64,000 nucleotides of DNA from Planococcus citri. Its lineage: Eukaryota; Arthropoda; Insecta; Hemiptera; Pseudococcidae. How positions within the stretch are numbered: position 1 is the stretch's first letter; each line of letters opens with the position of its first letter. The stretch covers positions 56,516,836 to 56,580,835 of the forward strand of contig NC_088681.1 in assembly GCF_950023065.1 (NCBI RefSeq). The letters run 5' to 3'. The notes beneath the pieces were generated by a model. It was not told the origin of the DNA, did no database searches, and saw nothing but the letters and a program-made list of their open reading frames with translations. A program made the position numbers and the translations under genes. Shown here piece after piece: positions 25,101-40,100 of the stretch.

Positions 25101-28100
25101 CACTAGAATGCGATTTCCAATGTCCTGTAAAGGACATGGATGATGGAACCACGATGACAACATGTTGAATAACCTAGGTGAGAGGGAGCATCCTTGCCTC
25201 ACACCTCTCTTTATACCACATCCGTTCTCCTAGTACTCAGTTCCAATCTTGATGTTTGTGCTCTGCTCCAAGTACAGGTTCTTGATTATTTGCAGGTCTT
25301 TGTCATTGATATTGTATTTCTTCATGATCTCTAACATCCTCTCGCAGTTGACACTGTACCATGAGTTGTGGGGAGAAAATTCTGGTATTACGCGGATTGT
25401 GTAGGGGTAGTTTAGTCGTAGTGAAGTGAATATACTTATACCTAAGCCTAAGGCATAGTGTATTGGCTTAACACATTACGAATAGACCAATAAAACCAAA
25501 AAAAAAAGGCCTTTCAACATGATTTTTTTCAAAAAAATGTATTGTAGTGGTGGGGGTAAATTTGACAAAATAAAACTTTAACCGCCACAGCTTCAGACTG
25601 AAGGGTTGGGCGCCAAAACTGTTTTCGCCAAAATCTGTCTTTTTCACAAGTAAGTAACCCTACTTCCTCCCTACCAATCCATGAAATTGAAATTTTGTCA
25701 GCAAAAGGCTCATACCTAAGGTACTGTGCCCTAAATACGCCAGGTGCCCAATAACGCCAACAGCTGATATCTCAAGAACTAAAAGTCCTACTGGGCTATA
25801 AGGTATGCTGAGGTACTCTATAAATAAAAACAACGTGACTGGTGAAATGTTGTTGTGATTTTCGAAGTGGAAATCTAAAAATTTTTCATTCAAAGTTTTT
25901 TATCAGTGGTGCTATGCAACTAAGAAAAACTTAATTTTGAAAATTCACCAAAAAAAAAATATTTTCGGTAAATTGATAAGCTTTGTAATGAATATTTAAA
26001 CCTTTTTCTACATGGTGAGCTCATAGACGATCCATTTTACGCATTTCTTCAAGTTAAAATTTTGCTTTGAAGTTGACCATATGGGTGTCTTAACAACGCC
26101 AATGTAATTTTTTTTCAATTTTTTTTCAGAAATATCAAAAAGACGTAGAGGTGATTAATAAGTAATAATTACCTATTTCAATATTATTCATTTTCAATAT
26201 ATTTTTTTGTATTTCTTACAATTTATTTTTTTGTTTTTGAAATTTGAAAATGCATTTTGATTGGGGTTAAAATTTACTTTTGCGGATAATTTTGGTGGTA
26301 GGGTATACATTTTTCATCGTAGATTTCAGTAATTGCATTCAAAATTGGTTTTATCGCAAAATTTTATATTTAAAATTGAAATCACTTTTTCAAAATTTGA
26401 AAATGCATTTTGATTGGGGTTAAAATTCAGTTTTGCGGATAATTCTGGTGGTAGGGTATGCATTTTTCATCGTAGATTTCAATAATTGCATTCAAAATTG
26501 GTTTCATCGTGAAATTTTAGGTGAAAATTTGAAAAAAAAATTTTGCATTTTTTGAACTTTTTTGAAATTTAAAAATGAATTTTGATCGGGGTTAAAATTT
26601 GTTTTTGCGGATAATTTCGGTGGTAGGGTACGTATTTTTTATCGTAGATTTCATTGATTGCATTATAAATTGATTTCATCGTGAAATTTTAGGTGAAAAA
26701 TTTTTTAAAAAATTGTTGGCGTTATTGGGTACCCGGTTCCAAACAACGCCAGAATGGTGACCTCACTTTGAACAGTTATTGCTCGGAGGGAAAAAATTGT
26801 AAAAATTCAAACATTCGCTCAAAAGATACCTTCATGTATCCTTTATCACCAGCACCAATCAGAATGACAATACATTTGAATGTGACTGAGTAATTCCACT
26901 TTTTTGAGTGCATGGCGTTAATAGGGCACAGTACCTTATTATTTTTTTTTTGTTTGCAAAATTATGCAAAATATGCGGAAAATGTGTAGAACAAAAAATG
27001 TTAAATTTTAATCTAGAAAACGTGTTCAAAAGGTTGTCAAAACACTCATCAAGTGAAGTTAGCAAGGATTGTAATCATGAGCTCTATGATTCAAAAAATA
27101 GATACTAAAAAAATTCAAATCGAGGTCAGAGCGATTCAGTCACAATTCACTCAGTCTTTTCAATTTAATCATATTTCCACAATGCCTGGTGAAAAAAATC
27201 CTTCAAAATAAATATCGCAAGTCAAACCTACATCGAAGTAAAATTTTTAAAAAGGAAAAGAAAAAACCTCTGTAAGTTGAGCGTTGCCAACGTTCTGCCT
27301 CTATAAGTCGAATTTTGTGGTTGAAAACACTTGTAATTTTGAATCTCATTGGAACAAAACTCTTTCACATTCTCATATTGGTTTTCTTCAATGGTACCTA
27401 TTGTACAATCTCATTCCATCCTACTTCACTCGTACATAGGTATAATACGTGTTTCCATTTGATTCTGGTAAAAAAAAACACTCATCCAATTCAAAACTTC
27501 GCTAACTTGAAATATACTTACCAAAAATTAACCTCTATAACTTGAACTCCGATAACTCGAAAACTCCAATAACTCAAAGTCAACTCCTTCTCCCTTCAGC
27601 TTCGAGTTATCAAGACTCCACTGTATCTTCTTTTCAATTCTGGCATTTATGATGGAGAGTAGTAGCTTCAGTGCATGGCTCATCAGTGTGATGGTTCTAT
27701 ATTCAGAGCATTGTTGTGGTATTGGTACGAAATTTATTGCTTTGAAGTCCTTAGGCAGTGTATACCTTCATCATATATTTTGTTTATTATCTTCAGCAGC
27801 TCCTTTTCATACTCTGGTGTTAGATGTTTAATCAAGTCTGCTGGTATGAGATCTTCCCCCACTGCTTTGTGGTTTATGGCTCGCTTCACCACATTCCTCA
27901 GCTCCCACATTTTCAATTTGTGGTGCCTCTTCTGTGGATGAAACTTCCATTTGAGCCGGATGTGTATCATCCCCATACAATTCTTGTATATAGCTGATCC
28001 AGACCTCTTCGGTTTCTTGATTGTTAACACAGTACCTTCCATCTTTTCCTCGCATACTTATATGCTATTCCGCTTCTCCTTTTCTTGTGGGTGGCCATCA

Positions 28101-31100
28101 TCTGCTTTACTACGGTATGCATTTCTCCTCATACCACTTGTTTCTGGCCATTCTGCACATTCCCATGATCTGATTATTTAGCACTGTGTATTAGCTACTT
28201 GTTCTGTTTGCTTTTCTTCATTCTCCCATCAGATCCAGTATCTCTCGAGTCATCCATGGTTTGTGCTTTCTTCTTCCTTTGAATGGAATAGACTATTCTG
28301 CTGCTGTTTTAACCTTTCACTTCCATATTTGCCACTTTTCCTCAATACCTTGTTCTTCTTCCAACCTATCTTCCTTTTGCTTTTCCAGTTCTTCTTGGAA
28401 TTTCTTTTGCACTTCTTTTGATTTGATCTTTGCAATATCAAGTTGTTGGTATCGTTCTTTGCTCTTCTTTTGGCTCTTCAAGACTAGTTGGCATTTTGCA
28501 GCCAATAGTTTGTGGTCAGAGTTGCAGTCAGCACCAGGTATGTGTGACAGTTCTTCACTGTGTTCTTGAATCTTCCTTTTACAAGTATATAGTCTATCTA
28601 GTTTCTGACTCGATCTCCAGGACTGACCCATGTGTATAATCTTGTTTCATGCTGTTTGAACCAGGTATATCACTAGATCGTGTCTTTCTGCAAACTCCGC
28701 AAGCATTTCACCTCTTTCATTCTGCTCTCTAAGTGCGTATCTCCCTGCAACTTGAATCACTCCTTTTTGGGAACCTTTGACCCTCTTTTCGGACCACCCA
28801 TTGGGTCTGGTATTCATTCCTAGACTAATATCAACGTGATAATATAGGTACATTATAGACAAATTAGAAATCGATTTTTCAAATTGGAAAATTCTATCAC
28901 ATCTGATGAAAATGAGTAACGCATAGGGAAACAATCCAAAACTTTAATTCCTTTTAAATTGCATAAATTTCCAATTGATATTAGTTCAGAAATTATTTTT
29001 AATTCGGCGATTCCGTCAAAAGTAGGTTCAAGGATCCCCAAAATGATGCCTTCGAAGGAGCCTTTTACTAAATCATTGTGAAACGAACCTGCCCGAAAAT
29101 TTTATCGAAATCGAAGCACTCGACTCAATTTTTGTTTCGAATTTATACGGAATAAGCCTGCAGTAAAAACGAAAATTTCACCATCTAACGAGCATAGATG
29201 TGGGTACAAGTTTCTAAACGGCTCTCTCAATGAGATCATTCCCCTCGTGGTATATTTTTTCTAAACGCGGGCAAATTTCACTTCGGAATAAAAACCTCAC
29301 CAGCACTAGCTCAGCAATTTAATTTTCAACTCGTAACGTTTAAAATACATTCGGTGTGGGAAAACTTGCTGCAACACGTGTGAAAATTATTCTACTACGA
29401 TAGGTTCGCCGAGCAGCAGCAAATTGTGCAAAGGGATAGTTTTTCCACCGCATTGAACAAATTTCGTTGAAACATTCAACTATCAGTTTAATCTCAAATC
29501 CCTAATGAAGATGTTGCGAAACTGAATAGAGCATCGAACCTATATCTACTTATACGAGTAAAATGTAGAAAAAATGTCTAAACGTAGGTAACACCGCTGG
29601 GTCGTTTCAACTTCTATCATAAGTACAAAAAAGAATCGTGTATTTGTAAACCTAATAGTTGAGCAGCGACGAGAAAAGCTAGCTGGAAGAAACACGTCAA
29701 ATATTACGATGGAAAAATTTGTCAAAGCAAGTAGTAGGTACCTAGTTGTTGCAAGTTCTCTGGAGGTGTTGGAGCAGGTATATCGGGGTGCGTGACCGAA
29801 ACACAACGTGACTGTTGTACCGTATCAGTTTTCTATTTCAATACCGCATCACCGCACTGCCACCAGCCCACCACATCTGCCAAATACTTCGTGCACGAAC
29901 GACACAACGCGAATAAGAAATAAGACTCGAGAAAAAACGAAATAACAGTAAGAAATAGAGAGAAAAAAATACGTCTAAACGTCGAGCAAAAAAAGAAAGT
30001 CTTCGAGTCCAAACTTTATAGGTATCTAAACGAATTGAAGTTTTCGACCAACTCTAAACTGAAAAAAAAAAATTACGCAGGAACGAAAATTTTATCATTT
30101 CACGATGTACGAGTAGGTACGAGTATTTAATATTATCTTCTAGCGAGAAAAAGTTACAACTTTGTCCAATTCGACCTTTAAGTACTGTTTTCCACACTAA
30201 TATGTTGTTTTCTTTTGTCTATAGTCCAAATTCAAATACTCGATTTCTCTAAGTATTTAAGTTTCTAAAGTGTGTGTGAAAAGCCCCCTGCACAATGTGT
30301 ACCTACTCGTAAGTGTTCCCGTACACAGCTTTCATTTGTCCTTTTCATCCCAAGAACCTACTAAAACTTTTCTTTTTTTCCTACTCTCTGATCTCTTTTC
30401 CGTTGAGTACATTTTCAATACACGCGAAGTCGAATTTACGACAAACATTTCGTGCTTTTTGCCTTTTATGCTTTTAAACTTCTTGGGATTATCGTAGATA
30501 AATTTCGTAACACGAAGCATACGGTCTATATGTAGTAGAAGCAGCATGCGAGATTGTATAATAAACGATTTTATCAGATTTACGTGTACGTACAGGATGA
30601 TTCTAAACTGATCTATCCCGTCAGGTAATTTTTTTTTGGATGGGTAAAAATTGAAAGAGTATTCAAAAATACATCAGGAGACGAAATTTAAGAGTACCTG
30701 AGAAAGGTTATTAGTGTACTGTCTGACGGGGTGATTTTGAGTAAACATGAACCGTTGCGTTGTGGAATAATAATTGCTCGTTGAAAAATGTAAAAATAGG
30801 TTGAAATTTTTCGAAAAACTGATTTTTGAGTACAAAATCAGATCGTATGTCGAGTTTTTAGAAAAAATTCTCCAAAAATGCTCAAAGAACATTCTCATTG
30901 AAATTATTAAATTTTTTGCAAAATTTCAGCTGATTTTGATGGGTAAATTGCTTGACACTTTTTCAATAATTCAAAAAATCAGAATAGGAATTTTGGGCTC
31001 AAAATTATTCAACACTGCTCAGAAAATATTCGAATTCTTCGTGAAATTTTTGCGCATTTTTGATAACTTGCATGACACTTTTTCAAAAATTCCCAGAATC

Positions 31101-34100
31101 GTAACTCAATATTGAGTTCAAAATTTGAAAAAAAATGCTCAAAAACGGTTCTGATCACAATTTCTGATTTTATACGATTGATAAGAATGTTAAGAATTGC
31201 TCAAAAAACAATCTCGTCAGAATATTTGAATTTTTCGTGAAATTTCAACTCATTTTGACAGCTGACATATTATGACTTTTTTTCGAAAATCCCCAAAATC
31301 ATGACTCAATATTGGGGTTAAAATCCTTCGAAACTTCTCAAAACACAGTCTCGTCAAAATAATAACATATTTTGAATTTATGGTGAAATTTTGACCCCTT
31401 ACGATAGTTTGCACAACACCTTCACAAAATTCTAGGAATCAAGAACCGATTTTAGATTGAAAATTCTTTAAAAATGCTGAAAAAAATACTCGTTGAAATT
31501 GTTGATTTTTTTCGCGAATTTTCAACTCATTTTTGAAAGGTTGCATGACAATTTTTTCAAAATTGCAAAAATCATCAAGGCCCAATTTCAAGCTGAAAAT
31601 TCTCTAAATGTGCTCAAAAAACATTGTAATTGAAATTTTTGAATTTTTCACAAAATTTCAACTTATGTATTTGGTAACTGACACTTTTTCAAGAATTCCA
31701 AAAACCATGGCCCAATTTTCGGCTAAAAATATCAAAATTCTTCGAAAATGTTCAAGAAAAGTTTTGATGTAAGTTTTTGATTTTCTGCCGAGACGATGAT
31801 AAAAGATAACCTACCTATATATTTTGATAGATCGGATGACACATTTTCGAAAAATTCCGAAAACAATAACCCAATTTTGGAGTTAAAAGTTGTTTAAAAT
31901 TGAAAATATTCAAAAAACATCTTCGTTGGAATATTTGAATATCTCGTGAAATTTTAACCTTTTTGATCGTTTGACCTGCACTTTTGGAAAAATTCCAGAA
32001 ATCATTAGGACTCAATTTTCGGATACATTTCATGAAAATTTTTGAAAAAATTCCAAAAATCAAGGTAGACCACATTTTAAGCTCAAAATTTATCGAAACT
32101 GCTCAAGAACATTTCGTTGAAATATTCGAGTTCCTCGTTGAATTTTGATCAATTTTGAAAGTATTTCGATACGTTTCATGAAATTTTGTGAGAAAATTCC
32201 AAAAATCACGAATGAACCAATTTTGGGGTCAAAATTTGTCGAATGTGCTCGAAAACATTTTCGTTAAAATATTCGAGTTCCTCGTTGAATTTTGATCAAT
32301 TTTGGAAGCATTTTGACACGTTTCATGAAAATCTGTGAAAAAACTCCAAAAATCGCAAATGAACCAATTTCAGGGTCAAAATTTGTCGAAAGTGCTCAAA
32401 AACATTTTCGTTGAAATATTCGAGTTCCTCGTTGAATTTTGATCAATTTTGGGAGCATTTTGATACGTTTCATGAAAATCTGTGGAAAAATTCCAAAGAT
32501 CAAAAATCACCACATTTTGAGCCTAAAATCTCTCGAAAGTGCTAAAAAAAAACATTCTCGATGAAATATTCAAGTTCTTCGTTGAATTTTGATCAATTTT
32601 GCGAGGTCATCGCAAAGTCTCTTTTGAATGATTCAACATCAGGGTTCATTTTCACTGGAATTTAGAGGAGTAGTGCGGAATGCGAAAAACAACAGACACT
32701 AACTGATTGAAGAATTTTCAAATAAGTATTCAAATTTGGATAATTTTTAGAAAAAAAAAATCAAAACTTGATAAAATTGAGATAGAAAGCTGAGATTTGC
32801 TGTATGCCCTATTTGTAACCTCCCAAATCATTTGGTGGAGTTTTCGAGCCGTTTCGGATTCTCTAGTGAATTTTTAGTTTTCAGATTAAGAAATAGTACA
32901 TTATTATCATAAAAATTAAAATTGTTCAAAATTAAATTCATCATTCTGAGGAGCTGCTTTAAACTGGTACTTTTTGAAGGGTGGTTGGCGGTGGGAGGGG
33001 TGAAAGAAAATGATTAGGTACACATTCGCGTGTAGATTTGATCATTTCGTTCGAAAAAAAAAAAAACAAAAAAACAGTCTGATCATCAGAAAATAATAGC
33101 TTCGATTTTTTTTTTTTCGAATTTCCCCATAATCGAAAAATGCACTTCAGTACTTAATTTATAATACACACCTTTTGATTTCTTTTTCAACGATCGATTC
33201 ACATTATATATCTTTTTAATGTAATTTTCAACTCAAGATAAAGATTTGTGCCAAATTTGTTCAAAATCCGCCACCTTTTTTTCACGGTGATCTACTCTTA
33301 GTCCAATGAGCTATACCACTGCTATTGAGCTGAAATAACTGAAAGCTGGGGATGGTCTCAAAAGTTAGTATACATACCCCTATTTTGAAAACACTTGGTC
33401 TGCCGATCCGCAGCTGCTGCTTTAAAGCTCAGTGAAAGCTCGAAAGTTCACATTTTTTTTGAACTTTCAGCTGAGAAGACTGATGGCTAAAATTGGTGCC
33501 TAATTATAGAATTTTTCGCGCTGAATCCGAATATATCGGTCTGCCGACCCATAAGTGCTGCCAAAGCCCCGCCAGACTGGGTCAAAAGGGGAGCAAATTT
33601 GACAAATTTCACGTTTTTGGGCTAAATTCTCATAAAAAGCTAGAAAATCGGGTTAAAAATTATTTTCAAGCAGTTTAACAGAATGCTCTATAGCTAAGAT
33701 GATTTTTAGGCACCAAAATTTTTCAAAATTTTCATTTTTGGGGGGTGGGGCGTGAGGGGAGTTTTAATGAATTCAGCAAATATGGCTTTGTGATGCATCA
33801 AAATATATGTTTTTTGACCGTATTGTCTTCCAATGTGAAAAATATTGCCATAATTGAATTCTACAGCCCAAGAAACATATATTTTGATGTATCACAAGAC
33901 CATATTTGCTTTCAAAATAGGGGTATGTATACTAACTTTTGAGACCATCCCCAGCTTTCAGTTATTTCGGCCCAATCGCAGTGGTATAGCTCTTGGACTA
34001 TCTAAGGTACCTACATATCTTGAGTCTTGACATAAATATAAATTCAGCAACCTATATTTCAATGTATACCAGTACCTAATAAGTAGCAAAGCAGCTTTAT

Positions 34101-37100
34101 TTATTTTATAGACGTTTGCGACTAAACAGATTGTATTTTGTTTCAGCTGTGGTCACGGTGATACTCGTGTTCTTTACGTTGCTTTCACTGATAATGCTCA
34201 TAATGGGTAAGTAATTACCTACATTCTCTTCGTACTTACACGTAGGTACCTTATAGTAGGTAAATAAACAATTGTAAGGTATAATCTACTTATCTATATT
34301 TGCGATAATAGGATACCTACAGATCAATTCTATTAGGTATACTGAGCTTCAACTATCTATACTTAAATGTACCTTTATGAAGGGACACCTTCGTCTCGTC
34401 GCTATTATCTACAAATAAGTACAAATCCCAATAACGATACCTTTGAATAATAAAAACCACAATCGAATACATCACAAATACCTATATCTACAAACAAGCA
34501 GCTCACAATCAGTAATATTTCCTTCAATAAATTCCAAATGATTCGCCCTCATCCACCCAATTATTATAAGTTCGAATAGGTAAATCACTTCAATTGTGTA
34601 CACTGTACAGTGTCCAATACATTAAAAATTCATTGAAACTGTCGGAAAGCATCATTTCAAAAATGAAAAATGTCCACCCATAGTGATTTTTAATTGTACA
34701 TACAAACGTACAGTTTTGCTTTCGTTTTCACTTTGTTTTATTTCGCTTTTTTTTTTTTGGTTGTTGTTGTTTTAAATAATGAAATACTTTACGATATCGT
34801 GTAAAATAATTACCTGCTGTTCGTTTGTATTGGATTAAAATTTTCAACTGCATTAAACTTCGCATGAAGTATAACTAAAAATGTAATAACTTAGCGTGTC
34901 ACGTGAACCGAGCACGCGATTTTGAGCCCACCTTCGCGAATACCTACCATATTTTGAAATACACAATTATAGTTACTCGTATACCTACCCGAACCCATTA
35001 CCTTCCCACCTACCTACTAAACGACAAACGTACTCCAGACGCTATGATGTTTGTATTAAAAAACTCTTAAATATACGTCATCGTCATCCACTTGCAAAAC
35101 CTTGAAGAGTTTTTTTTTCACATTTCAGGTGTTAATTGAAATTCATTAATTATTGTCATTTTTTTCTTCGACTCTTTCAATAACTTACAAACATTCTTTC
35201 TTTTGTTTTTATTAATTTCTTCGAATATAGCGAGCAGTTTTTCCAACATTATGGAAGATTGTAATCAATTATAAACGTTTACATACAATATTACGGTAGA
35301 ATATATTCGGGTGCTCGAGTAACCTTGAGCTCTATTTTTAGTATTGCATTTAATATTTGTCTCAGAATTTAATATAAGGGTTTATTCGTCTCTGTGTTTT
35401 ATTTTTGAATTTAATTTCATTCAAATTAATGTCCAACTATTTTAATTTCAACTCTGTTTTATAATAGAACAGGTAGGTAGCGAGAGAGGTGGGTGGAGAG
35501 AAGAGGGGAAGGGATATCATATTTCAAAATGTTTGTTTTTTTTGAAAATAGAAAATGACAAATTTGTATCACAAATGGCCAAAAGTACAAAAAAAATAAT
35601 TGTTTCATGAAATAAATGGATCAGAAATTCATTTAGAACATTGAATTTAGCATTGCTCATATTGGCAACTTTAATTTATAAAAATTCGTTTGAATTAAAA
35701 AACAGAAGTTTTGCAAACACATAATTCTGATTTATTGTGTTTTTTTTTCGAGAAGAAAATTTTATCGATTTCGAATCTTTTCTCCCTCTTCTCGCTATCA
35801 AAGTTTCAAAGAGATCGTCTAAAAAAAAAGAGCACAGAGCAATGAATTTAGATTCACCTCGTAGTTTTCAATCGTTAATTTAACGAGTTTTCAGCTTAAA
35901 TTACATATATAAGCAGCGGTGTGAAGTCAATTGAGAAATTCGACAAAACAGTTCGTTTCATTTCTTTGTCTTTACTATACTTGAGATTCAAACTGCGCTT
36001 CACTTTATCGTATATTTCTCTATCATAAAATAAGTAAGCCATACACTTACGTACTTACTACAACTAACCGAAGAACGACTACCAAAAAAAAAAAAAAAAA
36101 TGTTCAAACGCGAATTCATCAAAAAATGGGAGTAGAACCCTAAAAGTGATCTTGGATTCTGATGGAAATAGCCCACGTTGACAAAGAATCTCAGATACCA
36201 TCTTTTGGAAATGGACAATTTTTCCCAAAACAGGTTGGGAGGGGTCTAGAGCGAAAAAATCACGATTTTTTCGAAAATGCCCCTGCGCTGAATTAGGCCG
36301 AAATCTACCAACTTTTTTTTGCGATTCACGTAATTGTTTTTCAAAAAATGATTTTCTGATGAGTATTTTTTTCAGACTTTCAACCTATTTGGAATTCTAA
36401 GCATCAAATCAACTGGACCAAAAAATATATCCATGATTTATTAAATTTTCCTTGGAAAGGACACTTTACACGTTCATTTTTTATAGATTTTTATTACTTA
36501 CCTACTCTCGTTCCAGTAAGATTGTTTGTCTGGTATCAAAAAACATCCCCTCCGGTTCTCAAAGAAGTGTTACTTACCTTCTTGTTCATAGCCCTCAAAA
36601 ATGGAAAAAAATTGAAAAAAAAAGAAATGAAAGGAATCTATTTGATAGGTTTCAGAATTGCTCTGAGTACCCACTTTGCAAGGAAAACATCCCTCTGGTT
36701 TCTTGAGACATACATTTTGAGTTGAAAATTACTCAGAAAAATTGTTCAGCCAACTTCGAAAAATCGAAAAAATTTTGCAAGTTTTTAGCTATTCTTGTTG
36801 AGTTTTTGAAATTGCCAGAAATTATTACTAAAAAATTGGCACCACTGCGTTACAAAATATTTCCCCAATTTCAAGAATGATATCTTTAAACATTTTGACT
36901 CGATTAATGTAAAATATTTGTTTCCTAAAACAGGTTGTGTAGCGACAGGAGCGAAAAAACCACGATTTTCTCGGAAATTCCCCCACTTTGAGGCCTCATT
37001 ACTCCCCTCCAGGGATACTTCTGGAGCTACAATTTTTGTTGGATAATTTTTCAACTCAAAATGATCGTTTTTGCTTAGTTCGATCAAAATCTGGCGACTT

Positions 37101-40100
37101 TTTCTGGACGATCCAGCCAACCATCCTACATAGTACATATGAAACAAACAATGCCCCCTCATTTTCTCATATTCAAATTGTGGTCGACTGAAAAAATGTT
37201 TCTCAACAATTTCAGACAGCTTTTAAAAAAATGAAAAAAATGAACAAAATCAAAGGAAATCGTATTTACGGCGAACAGAGTATGCAAATTTATTAACATC
37301 ATTGTAGTGTGAATGGTACATACAATACCAAGCAGGGTCGTTCCACTTCAAACCGGCCTATTCATGTATTCAGAGACGCCTGTTTTGCTCAAAAAACTCT
37401 TGAAGGTCTTTATAACTAGTTGTGATAGATGGAAAATCACTACAATTAGCTCGTTCCCGATCCTCCTGAAGCAGGGCTGGTTTGTTCTTATAAATGGAAA
37501 ATATTCTAATCCTAATGTCCAACTTCTCTGCTGAAATCTGGAAAAAATCTGCTTGCTGTATTAAAAAGATACTTAAGATTAGTTTTCAAAATATTCGCCA
37601 AGAAATACGTAAGTTTGGAGTTGAGAATTTTTCAAAAGCTCAATTTTCAAAAGCTGGTCAAATTTGAGCTTCTGTATAGTTTAAAAATATTCGAAAAATC
37701 CAGAAAGCAGACGTTTCAATGATATTTTTCAACCATGAAAAAATTCGTGACGGAATTTCTAAAATTATGAGGTGGGGGGGCACAGAGCCTCAAAATTTTG
37801 ATCAAAAATCCGATAATTACAAATATTGTGTGACCTAAGGCTCGTTTTATAAGTTTTCAACAGCACTAACAACAAAACTTAGCTAATTTTTTTTGAATTG
37901 ATCCCTCCAACACTCCCATTGATACCTCAAATTTCTTAAAATTGATCTTGATTTGGCTACACCAAACACATCATAGATCCCCCCTCAACTTTTTGAAAAT
38001 TTAAAAAAAAATTGTTCTTATAAATGGTTGAATTTAGAGCAAATCTGTTTGCGATGTTTCAACAAAAATGGATAGAAAATTGAAAATCACCAACTCATTA
38101 AAATTTCACAGTCACAAATTTCAGCCTTCGAAGTGGAAGTTCAATAATTTTTTCAATACGTAGGTATGTATTAACATCGAAAGCTAATTTGATAAACATT
38201 GCCCTAAAAACAACTCTATTTTATCTTCATTTTAACTAACTACCTAATTTTCGAAATGGAGTTTGAATATACATCTGAGAGGCACAGAAATCCTCAATTT
38301 GGATCATACCTGAGTAGATTGCTTGACACTTTTTTCGAAAATTTTAAAAATAATGGTAGGTATAATAATTTTGAACTTGAAAATCTTCAAAATTGCTCTT
38401 ATGAATTTCTCGTGAAATTCCTACCTATTTCGATAGCTTGCATGACACTTTTTCAGAAATTCCCAGAGTCATAACTCAATAGGCATTGAGCTCAAAATTT
38501 TCCAAACATGCTCAAAAAGTGTTTTGATAAGAATTTTTGATTTCTAAATAAAATTTTAACCCATTTTGATAGATCGTGTGACGACATTTTGAAAAATTCC
38601 AAAAATCATTATCCGAATTATTATGGGCTTGAAAATTTTTAAAATTGCTCAAAAACCAATCTCGTCAAAATATTTGAATTTTTCGTGAAATTTTAACTCA
38701 TTTTGATAATTGACACGTGGTATTTTTCAAAAATACCCAAAATCGTAACTCAATACTCGGGTCAAAATACTTCGAAACTGCTCAACAAACCCTCTCGTCG
38801 CAAAATACCCAATTTCTGATGAAACTGTGACCAATAGTTTGCACGACACTTTTTCAAAAATTCTAGGAATCATGACCCAATTTCGAGATTAAAATTCTTC
38901 AAAAATGCTCGAAAACATCCACTTTGAAATTTTTGTTTTTTCGCGAAATTTTAACCTATTTTGAGAGCTTGCATGACAATTTTTCGAAAATTGCAAAAAT
39001 CATAGCTGAATTTTGGGCTGAAAATTTTTTAAAAATGTTCAAAAAACGATCTATTTGTAATTTTTGAATTTTTCACAAAATTTTAACCTATTTTGATACC
39101 CGACACTTTTTCAGAAATTATTCTAAAAGCCATGACTAAATCTTCGGCTTGTAATATCAAAATTTGTCAAAAATGCTCAAGAAAACGTTGATGAAAATTT
39201 TCAATTTTCTGCTGAGATAATTAAAAAAAAAGAACAAAAAAAACTTGGCATAAATATTGCTTTATTTATTCGCTGATTGAGGGTAACGCCTTCAGTCAAA
39301 CCACATCCACTATAACACAGATAAACTCGGCAGGACACGGAATTGTCGACAAACCAAAAATCATCCCCCTCGACGTCAAAATTATTTCAGAATGACGTCA
39401 ACGGTCAATTAAGCAGCTTAATAGCACGATTACAGAATCCTTCACCATAATATGCAGTCATACAGCACACAACATCGACATTTCGTTACATTTTAATTTC
39501 TCCATTATCTCGAACCGACCACACACCTACCTACACAATCAAGAATGGAAAATTTACTCGATATATGTATCCTCCAGCGAGCTATACACAAGCCCAGGGT
39601 AGCCCACAGCTTGGTCTGGGTCACACATAATGAAATATTCATATCGATATAATAATAACAACAACTTGGCGTTCGCAGACGTACCATTTACCTAATTAAA
39701 TTTTGCTAATAACATTTCATGCTTTTGAAACTATCACTTGTCATGAACAAAGCAAGTTGAATTAATAGCTTTACGTCAACAGTCAACACCGCCGCGTGGT
39801 TGTCGCGGTAAATTGACCGATAAATTGATAGAGTATAATATAAATGCACTTTATCATACACCGTACGAGTAGGTAAGGTAGGGGTCTATAAATGCCTTCG
39901 GTATATTATATTCATCGTGTCACTTCCATCTTACTTAACTTTTCCCTAAGCCCAATTTGTGAGAGGGCTATACATCCACAATGCTCTCACTAAAAGCAGC
40001 AATCCACTCTAGATGACAAGAAATTTACCTACACTTACCTACTAGTAGGTACATATAAGGTGACTCGAAAAGAAAAGCAAAAAAAAGCACGACATACTTT

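Larger units (their letters stand above)
23921..28810 (-). mobile_element. Degenerate RTE-like non-LTR retrotransposon, antisense in the intron
   Basis: Minus-strand fragments appear in the expected order from right to left. Endonuclease: NERGEMLAEFAERHDLVI (about 28700) and GADCNSDHKLLAAK (about 28510). RT start: KAVGEDLIPADLIK (about 27850), EYRTITLMSHALKLL (about 27680). RT middle: RQGCSLSPRLFN (about 25190). RT end: GVKINAGKTKVMRF (about 24430) and YQFRYLGALINNDG (about 24330). C-terminus: KKVSAFEMWCYRRLLRISWK (about 24090). Frames change repeatedly. The catalytic ADD region is missing, lost in the insertion around 24.5-25.1 kb. The RT is also split by ~2.2 kb of foreign DNA (25.4-27.6 kb). 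An old dead copy, opposite to the host gene. Confidence 0.85.

Noticed and set aside
28261..28569. Plus-strand frame of 102 residues opposite the endonuclease remnant
   Set aside because: Antisense shadow of the RTE-like element; the minus strand carries the recognisable motifs.
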